From Oscheius tipulae (Eukaryota > Nematoda > Chromadorea > Rhabditida > Rhabditidae), in contig JASJZH010000003.1 of assembly GCA_037178975.1 (NCBI GenBank), positions 2,170,001 to 2,234,000 on the forward strand: a stretch of DNA of 64,000 nt. The letters run 5' to 3'. Position 1 is the first letter of the stretch. The number at the start of each line of letters is the position of its first letter. Shown here one piece after another: positions 33,440-43,800 of the stretch. The notes beneath the pieces were generated by a model. That model saw only the letters and a program-made list of their open reading frames with translations. It ran no database searches and had not been told where the DNA came from. The translations under genes were made by a program, and so were the position numbers.

Positions 33440-34078
33440 ATGAGTGGACGCGAACAAGCCGTCCAACAGGCTCGGAAGACCGTCGAACAACTCCGCGGAG
33501 AACGTAACATGCGTCGTCTACCGATATCCACGACCGCAGCTGAGCTTGTCAAGTGAGTTGAAGAAGGAAAATATCAAAGTGGGCTTACATATGTTCTTGT
33601 AGACATGTCAACTACTCACATCGGAAAGCTTGCCCATATGTTTGTCTTCTTAAAATTGCATTTTCAATAAGTTTTCATTCATGGGAACCGAACCCGGGTT
33701 GTGTGGTTCTCAGTGGCACCAATACACCAGTTTTGCTCAAACGTTGAGGGTCTGTAACTTTGTTTGTAGACTGAAAACATCGAAAACTTCAGAGAGAGAG
33801 AGAGAAAGAGAGGGAGATGTTTTTAAACACGGGGACAGCTGGCCCGTGCAAAAAATCGAGTTAGAGCGGAATCGAACCCGGGTCGCTCGGGCCGTAAGTG
33901 TGCGCCTTAGCAATATCCTAACACAACAAAAGGCTCCAGACAGATACGACGCCACCTTAAAAAGGGATTTAGGTACACGACAGATCTGCAGCGCGAAGAC
34001 GTTCTGATTACGGGCTTCGCCAACGACAAGATGAACCCGTACAGACCGAAGAGCTCCTTCCAGTGCACTGTTATTTGA
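33440..34078 (+). CDS. Heterotrimeric G-protein gamma subunit
   Basis: Two exons, 33440-33552 and 33973-34078, give 219 nt and 72 residues, the normal size for G-gamma. The N-terminal helix has QARKTVEQLRGERNMRR, which coils with G-beta. The middle is ISTTAAELVKYTTD. The C-terminus contains the family-typical NPYRPKS and ends CTVI, a CaaX box for prenylation and membrane anchoring. It most resembles the nematode GPC-1 style rather than GPC-2. The 420-nt intron holds two tRNA-like repeats. The acceptor-like AAATTAG lies immediately before the ATG. Confidence 0.9.
33680..33735 (-). repeat. tRNA-like repeat in the G-gamma intron (copy 1)
   Basis: On the minus strand it reads GGTGCCACTGAGAACCACAC, then a B box CCCGGGTTCGGTTCCC. 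The same layout occurs at 44941-45025. No acceptor stem can be formed, so it is not a functional tRNA gene. Confidence 0.5.
33860..33920 (-). repeat. tRNA-like repeat in the G-gamma intron (copy 2)
   Basis: On the minus strand: TTGCTAAGGCGCACACTTAC, then GGCCCGAGCGACCCGGGTTC and GATTCCGCTC. It aligns with 34835-34892 (CTTCCGGCCCGAACGACCCG, then TGTTCGACTCCGCTC) and loosely with 35339-35395. It has both A-box-like and B-box sequence but no acceptor stem. Confidence 0.55.
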
Positions 34079-34221
34079 AGAGCTCCTTGCCTATCCTTCC
34101 CTCCAACATATCCCCCGACGATTCGCTTAATAAACGCCTGCTTATATGAAAAATACGACTTATACCTAAAAAAAAAATACACTTGAAGTTATACTAAATA
34201 CGAATAAAACATAAGGAGCAA

Positions 34222-36181
34222 TCAATGTCCGTAGGCGGTTTGAATGAGGTCATGAAGTCTGGGGGAATAATCGCGAACCTTGTCCAGGAAATGGGTATCG
34301 GTCTTGATCAGCTCTGTGATTCTTCGGAGCTTCGGACAGCTCGGATCACAGCGGCCTCCTTGAACGCACTGCGCCTTGTGCTGATAGTCGTCTTGGACGC
34401 GTTTCATGATCTAAAGACCGAGAAAAAAAGGTGGGGAAAACATACCATTCTGATCTCATCGAGGGGGACTAAACAATTGTCGGGCTTAGTCTTTGTCTCT
34501 TCCGTCAGTCCTTTGAAGCTGAATGGAACGACGGGGATGGGCGAAGGGGCTCTGTAAATGAGTCATATACAATTTTTTCTTTGAGATTTCAGGCGCCGCT
34601 CTCTTATTGACTGATAGACAAAAACCTACGTGTTGCTTTTGGACACGCTCGGCTTTTCCTTACTGAAACAGTCGAAACATGGCTGAAATCTAAACGAAAC
34701 CAACCTAATCTCCTGACAGATCTCCTTGTTCAACGAGGAGATCTTCGAGCGGATATCCTCTGCGGACGGAGATGGACGAACATCGATGAGTGGAAGAGCA
34801 GAGGAAGCGACTGAAAATTCATTACTTTATACATTGATAAATTGATAGAGCTCGCGCTTCCGGCCCGAACGACCCGTGTTCGACTCCGCTCAGTGGGTTT
34901 TGGCAACATTTGCCAAGTTTGTAAGAGTCTCAATAACTTGTTATTTTTCTGCTCAGGGAGTGGCGCAGAGTCTTTATTCACCCGAACGACATGCTCATCG
35001 TTTGTTAGAAGACATAAAGTTCGAGAACTGACTCGGAATGTCCAGGTCGTAATTCAAGTAGGCCGGTCGACCACGAAGATCACCAGAGCCCGACGTGGTT
35101 TCATCATCTTGTTCTTCTTCGAGAGGAGGAGCACTTGGAGTATAGTCAATCGTTTTGTCGCGCGGGATGCTCCCTCCTGCAATTTGAGTGTTTTTTTTTT
35201 TGACAAAACAGATTTGAATACGGGCTCCCGATATCTCTTTGGTCTTGTTTCAACAGAAACAAACAATGAAACTAGGTGAAGAATACAATAACACATACTA
35301 ATGACTTTTCTCTACTCAAAACCCCCATAAATAAAAAAAGTGTGGTTTCGCACCCGGATTGCGTGAGCCGAAACAGCACAGCGTTAGCAAGACATGAAAC
35401 AACGCCAACGACGCATAGATTTGTGGGTAATCAGAACAAGATATAAATAATCCTACCTCGATAATTCATCTCTCTGATCTCTTCCGAACTGTAGAATTGT
35501 TTCTTCTGAGCGTCTCGAAGAGTCTGCATGCTGTTGTTGGGAGTCGGTTTGGGCGGGACGACTGCAAAATCAGATTTCTATGGAAAAACTAGGAAAAACC
35601 TACTCTTCTCGGGCTTAATCTTCTTTGCCACTTCCTTTGCAATTTCTGGCTCGTTATTGCTCCTGTCCTGTGGAGCGGCCTTTTTCTCCAACTCTTCCTT
35701 CCATGTGGTATTGTGCATGGACCGGTTCAGATCACTCATTTGGCTCTGGCCGATACGACGCTCTGAAAATTAATAGGGTACTAGAAAACTGCTGAAATTA
35801 CCTTGCATTCCGTAATTCTTTATGGCGACGCCAAGCCAATGATTGATCTTCTTCAGTCCCACCTCGCTGACCTCGATGATCGGGCGCGTGTAATCGTTCT
35901 GATCGAAGGTGAACAGCTGCGGGAAACACGTCTTCATGTGCTTCTTAGTTCTGTAGGCGGTCGTGAATTCCTGAACACAATTGGGACAGCGGTAGATGAA
36001 GAAATCGTCTAAATCTTGCTTATTGCTGGAAAAACCCAAACGAACCGAGATGTTCGCGGCCAAGATGATCCTGAAGGTCGGCAATGTCGTAGGTAGGATC
36101 GTCGCCGTCCTCCGCGCGAGGACATTCCGGGCAAAGCAGCAGGTGATATTTGGTCGAGCCGTAGCGGGATTTGGTCGACAT
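34222..36181 (-). CDS. Unknown protein with two N-terminal zinc-finger-like motifs
   Basis: Several exons join from MSTKSRYGSTKYH (ATG 36181) to LHDLIQTAYGH-stop (34222). Near the N-terminus are CPECPR...LQDHLGREHL (a C2H2 arrangement) and CPNCVQEF...KKHMKTC (C2HC). The middle is low-complexity, Pro/Lys/Glu-rich, with SGSGDLRGRPAYLNYDLD. The C-terminal 60 residues form a likely domain with a third Cys cluster, CVQGGRCDPSCPKLRRI, resembling Cys-rich protein-interaction folds; I cannot place it. A nuclear adaptor role is only a guess. Two tRNA-like repeats (34835-34892, 35339-35395) lie in its introns. Confidence 0.6.
34835..34892 (+). repeat. tRNA-like repeat
   Basis: TTGATAGAGCTCGCGCTTCC, then GGCCCGAACGACCCG and a B box TGTTCGACTCC. 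It is the opposite-strand relative of 33860-33920, matching over about 35 bases. It lies in an intron of the minus-strand zinc-finger-like gene. Confidence 0.55.
35339..35395 (-). repeat. tRNA-like repeat (diverged)
   Basis: On the minus strand: TTGCTAACGCTGTGCTGTTT, CGGCTCACGCAATCCGGGTG, CGAAACC. The A-box side matches the 33860 copy; the B box is decayed (GGGTGCGAAACC). Confidence 0.4.
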
Positions 36182-36638
36182 TTGGACTAAAAACTATACT
36201 TTTGTAGCGGTTTTTGGTAGAAAAGAAAAAGTAGAGGTAAAGAATAGGCTTAGAAGACTTGTAGTTCGAAGTTACGACTTTTCGAGCCGGAAAAAAACGT
36301 AAATAGCATTTACGTAAGTGGTTACAAGCAGCGAAAACCCTGTTCCGTTCAAGTACGAGGTTTACTGGCAGCATACTAGAGTTTTTTCCTCGCGGGACAC
36401 GCCGTGCCAGTGCTTTAACACTTAACAAGGACTTACCCGGCGGGCCTCGCGAGGAAAAATTTTCTACAGAGAACTTTACAACCTTGACAGTTCCAAGCTT
36501 TTAGAAAAAAAGTGAAACCGTGCAAATTGAGCATAATGGAGGAGGTACCGAGAATACAGATAACAGCAGCTAATCAAAAAAGAGCGCGTAAATTACATTC
36601 ATTTGGCTAAAACATGTCAAATATACAGGAGTTTGGCG

Positions 36639-37180
36639 CTATTTTGTCGTCTTTTTCTGTTGCTCTGCCTGCCGTTCGCGCTCTCGCACGCGAGCGTTCT
36701 CGGCCTCGCTGAACTCGGCCCAGTCGATGTAGCCATCTCCATTTTTGTCGTCTTTGCCGAGATGCTCGTCGATCATGACTTCAGCTTGTTCCTCCGTCAC
36801 GCCTCTGTATTCGTCTTCTGTGTTTCAGATATAAACAGGATTTGAACACGACTAACCTCGATGAGCATGAAGCATGACTTTGTAGAGCTCGATTCCATCC
36901 AACATCTTGTCCTTGTTTGAATCGTAGAGATGGAAGTAGTAGAATGCTCTCTCCGCGTCTGTCAGCTTCTCCTTCGCCTTGATTTTGCCCTGGAGATGCT
37001 GACGGATATGTCTGAAATTATCTTCATCGTTAAAAAATATGAAGAAACTTACTCCTCGTCATCGGCAGTCTCGCCAAGCTGGGAGGCAGCTGAACCTGTC
37101 CACTTCTTCGCCTGTGTATGATCTTCATATGCTAAAATATTTGCCACGAGCAGAAGTGCCAGCGTGGCTTGTAACAGCAT
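36639..37180 (-). CDS. Secreted EF-hand protein, MCFD2-like
   Basis: Human MCFD2 pairs with the lectin LMAN1 as a cargo receptor between ER and Golgi. The protein starts with a clear signal peptide, MLLQATLALLLVANILAYE. Two EF-hands follow: a first loop DSNKDKMLDGIE (next to LYKVMLHAH) and a second loop DDKNGDGYIDWAEF, close to the MCFD2 sequence DDKNNDGYIDYAEF. Three coding exons give about 140 residues, the family size. The C-terminus is basic (QQKKTTK) with no KDEL-type signal. A TTTTCAG acceptor abuts the ATG, suggesting trans-splicing. It is divergent from the LOTUS gene. Confidence 0.8.
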
Positions 37181-37552
37181 CTGAAAACAACATATATTAG
37201 TAAGTATAAGGAAATGGTAGGCAAAAAAATCACACTTTTCTGGCTATAAGAACTAGAGAACTTTGCTTGGCGTGCAAAATATATTTCCGGAGAAAGAAGA
37301 AGGAAAATGCAGACAGCAAATCAGAGATTGCTGACAAGAAACAAGAAAAACATGTTTTTATTCAAAACGCCGCCTTTTTATTTACAAAGGTCCCGAAAGC
37401 AGTTTAATAACCCACCGTAACCGCTCATCACGTAAATTATTTTCAACCTTTTCCTAAAAATGCCCTCTCTTGTCGAATTTTTACTTTGCTATTGGGTTGT
37501 TACCGGTCCTTCTCTTTCCTTCTTTCTGCATCGAAAAATTGCTTTTTCAGCG

Positions 37553-40000
37553 ATGGACAACGGTGACCAAATTTTACGACGTTACCGATCGGACATACAC
37601 TCTATGTGTGCCTCCTTCCCGGAGCCGGCCACAGCGTACAAAATCAGAATGGAGTTCGAGTATGTTGCTTCTTGCCACACGTTTATATGCCACCGGGTTT
37701 TCAGCGATAACTTTGGAGACGAAGTCCCTTTTCGCCAATTCGGTTATCCCTCCCTTGATGCATTTCTCAACGATCACCCGGACTTGGACAAGGTCATGCA
37801 CGATGGGAAGGCCTGCTATCGAGCCAAGTGAGCTTGAGCTTGTTCAGGCTTGTACATTGTGATTTTAGACTGACTGCTGCCACCCTCGAAATCCAGTCTC
37901 TAATCTCGAAACAGAAAAAGAAGAAGAAGAATCGTGGAGCTCAGGGCAAGAAGAACCGCGGCAACGGTCTACATCGGAACAATCTCAATAGGTCATACAG
38001 ACAGGTTAGTCGTGTTCTGTTCATGTTGCTTATTGGAGCATTCAGATCAACCCGCAGATTCTCCCCCCACTAAATCGTACGGCAAATCGCGGAGCCAGGT
38101 CTCCCTTCAGCTTCGGGGGACAACAGTCAACACAATATCGTCCCAATCCCGGGGCGAATTTCGGAAGACCACCGACCCCTAAAGCTGCCTACCATCTCAC
38201 ACAGCCGAGCGTGCCTCCGCCGGTTAGGCCTGTTAGCTGTGGACCTTCAACTGTACTGGCTAGACCTGTTGAGCCTTCTGGCGTACGTGGTCCAAGCCCG
38301 CTCTCAATAGTGTTGTTTTTAGCCAGAAATCGGAGTCCAACGTATCATGAGAGCCCTCGGCAGATGCAATGGGAAGGCTACTCTTACGAAATTAAACTGG
38401 GCCTACACGGCCCTTTTCAATGTGGAGCTGGACGGCAACGAGATGAATCGCCATTTCAAAACAAATAACATGGCCACAATCCACCGTCAATACCTCCGGG
38501 ACAAGGTCCAGCTCAACCCAGGGTACAACGGACAGTGGAGCTTCGTCACCGTGGAAAACGCTCAGAGACGGAAAGGTATCATTGTCTTCACTGTTTGCTA
38601 CAAAAGTTCTATTCAGATTGGGATCAACAGCACAAGGACGCCGTCATAGATACTCCCCGCTTCACCTGGTCCTATCCCACTATTAAGGAGCTCTACGATA
38701 AGACAGTCGACATGCTGGTCAACATGTACCCCGAGTCTATTCCACTAACATCGGTGGCCGAGTATTACAAACGTACCCACAGCGTCCTTGTCGATCCGCA
38801 GGCGCTCTACTGCAAAAGCTGGGAAGATCTCGTCAAGACGACCTTTTCGGACAGACTCGTTCTCACCGATGACAAGGTTCGTATCTTTTGTCCGCCATGT
38901 TTCAATCTCCACTTTCAGAGAGTTGCTCTGAATAAGAAGTTCGCCCAGTCGCGTCAGCTGAGCTCTCAAGCAAATGCAGTTCACCGTTCCGCTTCGGCCG
39001 TCAAACGTGTGACTGCCGAGTCCCTTGATCTGATCTATCTGGAGGATAGTGAGGACGACGACAGCGATGATTATGAATCCGAGGGCTCTGGCAGACGGTG
39101 CCCTACACCTACTACTACTACAATTGGTGCCACTAGACTGCCTCATGGCTTGGGCGGACCACCAATGCCGCAGAATCCCTGTTCGTTTCTTTCTTTATGC
39201 CTTATCAAATTTCTGTTTGCAGTCCCTCAAATGAGAGCGTTCGCCCCTGCTTCACCGTCCAAGCCAATAATTGGGGAACGGCCAAGCATTTTCAGCAGAA
39301 TGACTTTCCCGACTAAGCAAGAAACTACCAATGTTCGTAAGGAGCCACACAAAGCCCATTACACGAGTGCCTTCGACAGTAAGTTATCGTCCGTTGCTAG
39401 TCATTCGCATCTTGTTAAGAGAAACTGCCCGATATCGAGTTGCCTCCTTGGGCGCCTCAGGTATCTTCAGTTTTCAAGAGACCGCCGACAGCCGCCAAAG
39501 TTCCTGCTCGAGAGGATGAAGTCGATCGTCTGAGTGAGCAGATGAAGAAGCATGCTGCTCTGGAGAGACGAATGGACATCTTCGATACTCTACTGGAGGC
39601 GGAACGAACGCGCGACGTAAGTTCAACTTCCTTTCCTTGAATTGCGGCCTCGTTCAGATGCAAAACGGCTTCGGTTTCCTATCTAGTACGAAGAAGAGAG
39701 ACGACAGTAGTTATGACGTCGACTTCTTCAAGAGAGCCGAAGAAGCCCTCGAGAAGAGGCAGGAAACTCCTACTGCGGTAATATTTTTAGTGCTTTCCAT
39801 TCTCTCCTTTTCAGCAAAATCGCTTCACAAATTCTCCTTTCCTGAAGAGAATCGATGACAGTGCTTATCCTCCTCAGATGACGATCTCTCCCGGAAATTA
39901 CAACGTCAAGCTGAATGGAAGATGTGAGCAGCTCAGCGGCATGATTCGCTCTCGCCAGCAGCCTTTCGACGATGACAGCTCCGACGGCGAAGCTTGGTAG
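37553..40000 (+). CDS. Multi-LOTUS-domain protein, germ-granule type
   Basis: LOTUS (OST-HTH) domains bind the DEAD-box helicase Vasa/GLH or RNA; in worms the MIP-1/MIP-2 proteins anchor GLH-1 in P granules. Domain 1, after removing a 42-nt intron, reads ATAYKIRMEFDDNFGDEVPF, then RQFGYPSLDAFL and NDHPDL, a classic LOTUS layout. A second helical unit is TLTKLNWAYTALFNVELDG. A third is SIPLTSVAEYYKRTHSVLVD, then WEDLVKTTF. A Lys-rich linker (QKKKKKNRG), an acidic run (EDSEDDDSDDYESE) and Phe-Gly-poor disordered sequence fill the rest; the end is DDDSSDGEAW. The ATG at 37553 lies 2 nt after CTTTTTCAG. Two to three LOTUS units is my reading; the first is the most certain. Confidence 0.65.
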
Positions 40001-40828
40001 ATCTCTTTGTTACTCTAATATTGTGGTATTGTGTCTTTTACTATAAATTCCGCCTTTTAGCCTCGTTCCATTTACCCAAAAATGACTAAGTTTTTGTTTT
40101 CATCTTTGACTTGCATGTCATTTTTAGCAGGGGCCGGGCACGGGTACTGTTCCACACAGGTATTGACGGCCTGCAGGGGAGTTGTACTGGTTTCGAAAGG
40201 GCCGGTGATAGAAAAAGTTCGTATCTGAAAAATGTTTTATTAACCTTCGTTACTCACTATGCATGTGCCGAAGTCTAGATTTTTGAGGTCCTAGGTCAGC
40301 TATAAATAAATCTTCATTTGTTTTGAGAGGGTGGCAGCTGTTTATAGAAAAATACATAACAGGAGAGTAGAAATCAATAGTCAAAAGAAATTTCAAGCTG
40401 ACGCCAATTTAGAGGCTCTTGGTCCTGAGACGAAATTGATATACTGTAACAGTCCTTTAAAAATATCGTGTTTTTTACGAACATTTGGTTTTCAGCATTT
40501 TCCAAGTTTTATCTTGGGTGCCTTATCTTGGAAGTTTGTCGGCCAAATTCTGAAGGACTAATGAAAAAAGATATTGAAAGAGGAGTAAACGTTATTACCA
40601 AGACAAGGGCGCTATTTTGAGTCGTTACCCATGTTTTTCGTCCAAAAATTGAAAAAATGGAAAGGTGCAAAACGAGGGGCTCGTAAAGCTGGATGCCGGA
40701 AAGGGTTCGTACACCACTTTTGATAGATATGCATTGACTGGAAGCCAACGGATATTTGTCTTTCTATAAAAAGCATGTTTTTTGCCTTGAAGAGCCTCTT
40801 TCTGAGGCAGATATCTATTTTTCAGGCC
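40001..40828. other. Gap between the LOTUS gene and ssl-1
   Basis: Both flanking genes are on the plus strand, 829 nt apart. I see no gene. The end carries the TTTTTCAG acceptor (about 40819-40826) used by ssl-1. The distance is long for a typical worm operon but does not exclude one. Confidence 0.4.
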
Positions 40829-43800
40829 ATGGATATAATCGAGGAGAAGTGTGACGAGCCTGGCGACGATCGCCAGTTGATCAGACACGAATATCTCGCC
40901 CGACATCTCGCGTTTCCCTACCAGCGTCAAGAAGATCTGTGCGTGTTTTTTTGATATTTCATAAACTGTTTTTCAGTCGCGACCTTTTGAAAAGAAAAGA
41001 TCCGGAGATGTGCGAGGAAGAAGCCACCTCCGCAGCCGCCAAGTACCTTCTGGCCATAGAACATTACGTAAAAGCACAAGACGAACACTACACAGGCCTC
41101 TGTCTCCAAGATATGCTACGAAATCCGGATTTTTTGCCGCTGCTGATACCGGCGCCTGCAACAGTCGAGGTCTCCGGTTCGTCTTATTATCATTCCAATA
41201 ATTTTCACACGTTCAGAAACGCCAACAGAAGCGCCAGTGCCTCCTGAGCCTGCTCCAATTCAAGAAGGAGATGAAGTACTTGTCCCGTTGGCCGATGTGG
41301 ACATGCCGCCAGCAGAAGAAAACGAATTCGTCTTGCCGCCAGCTTTACCAGAAAGTGCTTCAGAAGCTCTCGATCAGTCGGTAAGCTCTTTTTACTTCTA
41401 TAGTATCCTCTAATTCAGGAGTCCCAAATCCTGCGTCGAGTGGCCGAGCTGAAAAAAGAAGGGCTGTGGTCTGAAAGTCGCATGCCGCTCTGTGTCGAGC
41501 CGCTGAGGAATAAAACTCATTGGGACTACCTTCTGGAAGAGGTCGTCTGGATGGCCCGTGACTTCCATCAGGAACGTCGCTTCAAGATCTCGGCCTGTAG
41601 AAAAGTATTTTTCCGAAACTCACAACAAAACGTTCATTTAGCTCATCCTACATGTTGAACGAGTTGTGAGGCTGAAGAGGCACAGAGACACACAAACGGT
41701 GCAAAAAGACGTGAAGAAGGCGAAGAAGCATTGCGCCCAGGTGGCCAAAATAGTCCGAGACTTCTGGCGCAATGTCAACAAGGTCGTCGACTACAAGGCA
41801 CAAGAGATTCTCGAGTGCAGGAAGCGCAAGGCCCTGGATGAGCAGCTAAACTTTATCGTGGGACAAGCCGATAAGTTGAGCACGATAGTGAAGGAGGGAC
41901 TTACGAAACGAGGCAAGAGCATAAGACCCATGACCAGAGCGTGGACTAAAGGTAGCTTTTTGTGTTTGTTGTCCAGAATGAATCTTCAGGCCATCATGAT
42001 CAAGTAGTCCCGGAGATAGAGAAGGAATCCGACAACGAGTCAACGATGTCCGAAGAGGAAAAAGAGCTCCAGGACTGTGATGCCGTTGATGAACTGGCTC
42101 TGCTCGCATCCGAAGCAGCCAAGGGATATGAGGAACTACTGGCTGAGGTGCCTCTTTTAGATTGTGAACCTTCAGCAGAGAAAATTCCAGCTCCCCGCTG
42201 AATACCTGGCCCTTCACGGCCTCCCGGTACCGGCCGGCAAAAAGATAGTCGAGGAGCCGAGTCTTGAAGGAAACGGAGACGGAAGAGGAGCCCTAAAGCA
42301 CGTGGATTACGACAAATTGAACAGTTTAGACGCAAAAGACCGCGAGCAGGAACTAGAGCAGATTGCCGAACAGGTTCTGCAGTTCCAGCCCCGAGGTCAC
42401 ACTTTGGAAACCACACAGGCTCTTGTTTTACATCATTTTCAGCTCACATGATTTTTCAGGTAAAGACGCCGGTCCCTTTCCTCATTCGCGGCACTCTTCG
42501 AGAATACCAGATGGTCGGTCTCGACTGGCTCGTCACCCTCTACGAGAAGAACCTGAACGGCATCCTGGCCGACGAGATGGGTCTCGGCAAGACGATTCAG
42601 ACAATTGCTCTTCTGGCTCATTTGGCCGGAGCCGAGTCCGTCTGGGGCCCGCATCTCATCATCGTCCCGACATCGGTCATTCTCAATTGGGAGATGGAGC
42701 TCAAGAAGTGGTGTCCCGCCCTGAAGATTCTCACCTACTTTGGCACTGTGAAGGAGAGAGCCGAGAAGAGAAAGGGCTGGTTGAAGCCGAACAACTTCCA
42801 CGTCGTGATCGGCTCTTATCAAACCGTCACCCAGGATATTCGCTCCTTCAAATGCCGCTCCTGGCAGTACATGATTCTCGACGAGGCGCAGAACATCAAG
42901 AACTGGAAGAGCCGACGCTGGCAATGGCTGTTAAACATCCGGGCGAGGAGACGGCTTCTGCTGACTGGTACCAGTATTTTGCAAAAGAAAAGAATGTTTG
43001 TTACAGGCACCCCACTCCAAAATTCGCTGATGGAGCTCTGGTCGTTAATGCACTTCCTGATGCCGTCTATTTTCGGCAGCCGTGACGATTTCAAGGATTG
43101 GTTCAACAATCCACTCACCGGAATGATGGAGGGTAGTATTGAGTACAACGGCGCGCTGGTTCAGCGTCTTCACAAAGTCCTGCGTCCGTTCATTTTGCGC
43201 CGTATGAAGAACGAGGTGGAAAAACAGCTCCCCGCCAAGACGGAACTCGTAGTCTCGTGCCAGCTCTCGAAGCGTCAGCGATTCCTCTACGACGATTACA
43301 TGAGTCGACGCGACACAAGGGACAACTTGAAGACTGGCAACACGCTCTCCGTGCTCAATATTGTCATGCAGCTGAGAAAGGTAGCTATTATTGATTCTTT
43401 AAAAAAACCGACATTCAGTGCTGTAATCATCCAAACCTATTCGAGCCGAGATCCGTCCAATCGCCATTCTTCCATCCTCCAGTCAAAATCAACATACCTG
43501 CCATGTTCTTCGATATTGTCACAGGAGTCCCCGAGGAGCCGAAGCCCATTCCTGCTTGTCTCGATCTGAGACGGCGCGCGGTCAGCTGCAAGTCCCAAAC
43601 CGATGCCAGGATCCCGAAACTGAAGGAACTGAAACAGCTGGAGCCTACACGTCCACCGAAGTTGGCCGGATTCTATCTGAAAGCGGCCATGAGACCCGTT
43701 CTTCCTGCGCGAATTGCCCTGAACGATGCCAGGAGCAGCAGCAGACTGCCCGCTCCAAAACGCAGCCTGGAACTGAACGTGATTTTTTTCCTTTTAAATT

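Noticed and set aside
33680-33920. Functional tRNA genes in the G-gamma intron
   Set aside because: B boxes are good but no acceptor or complete anticodon stem can be formed.
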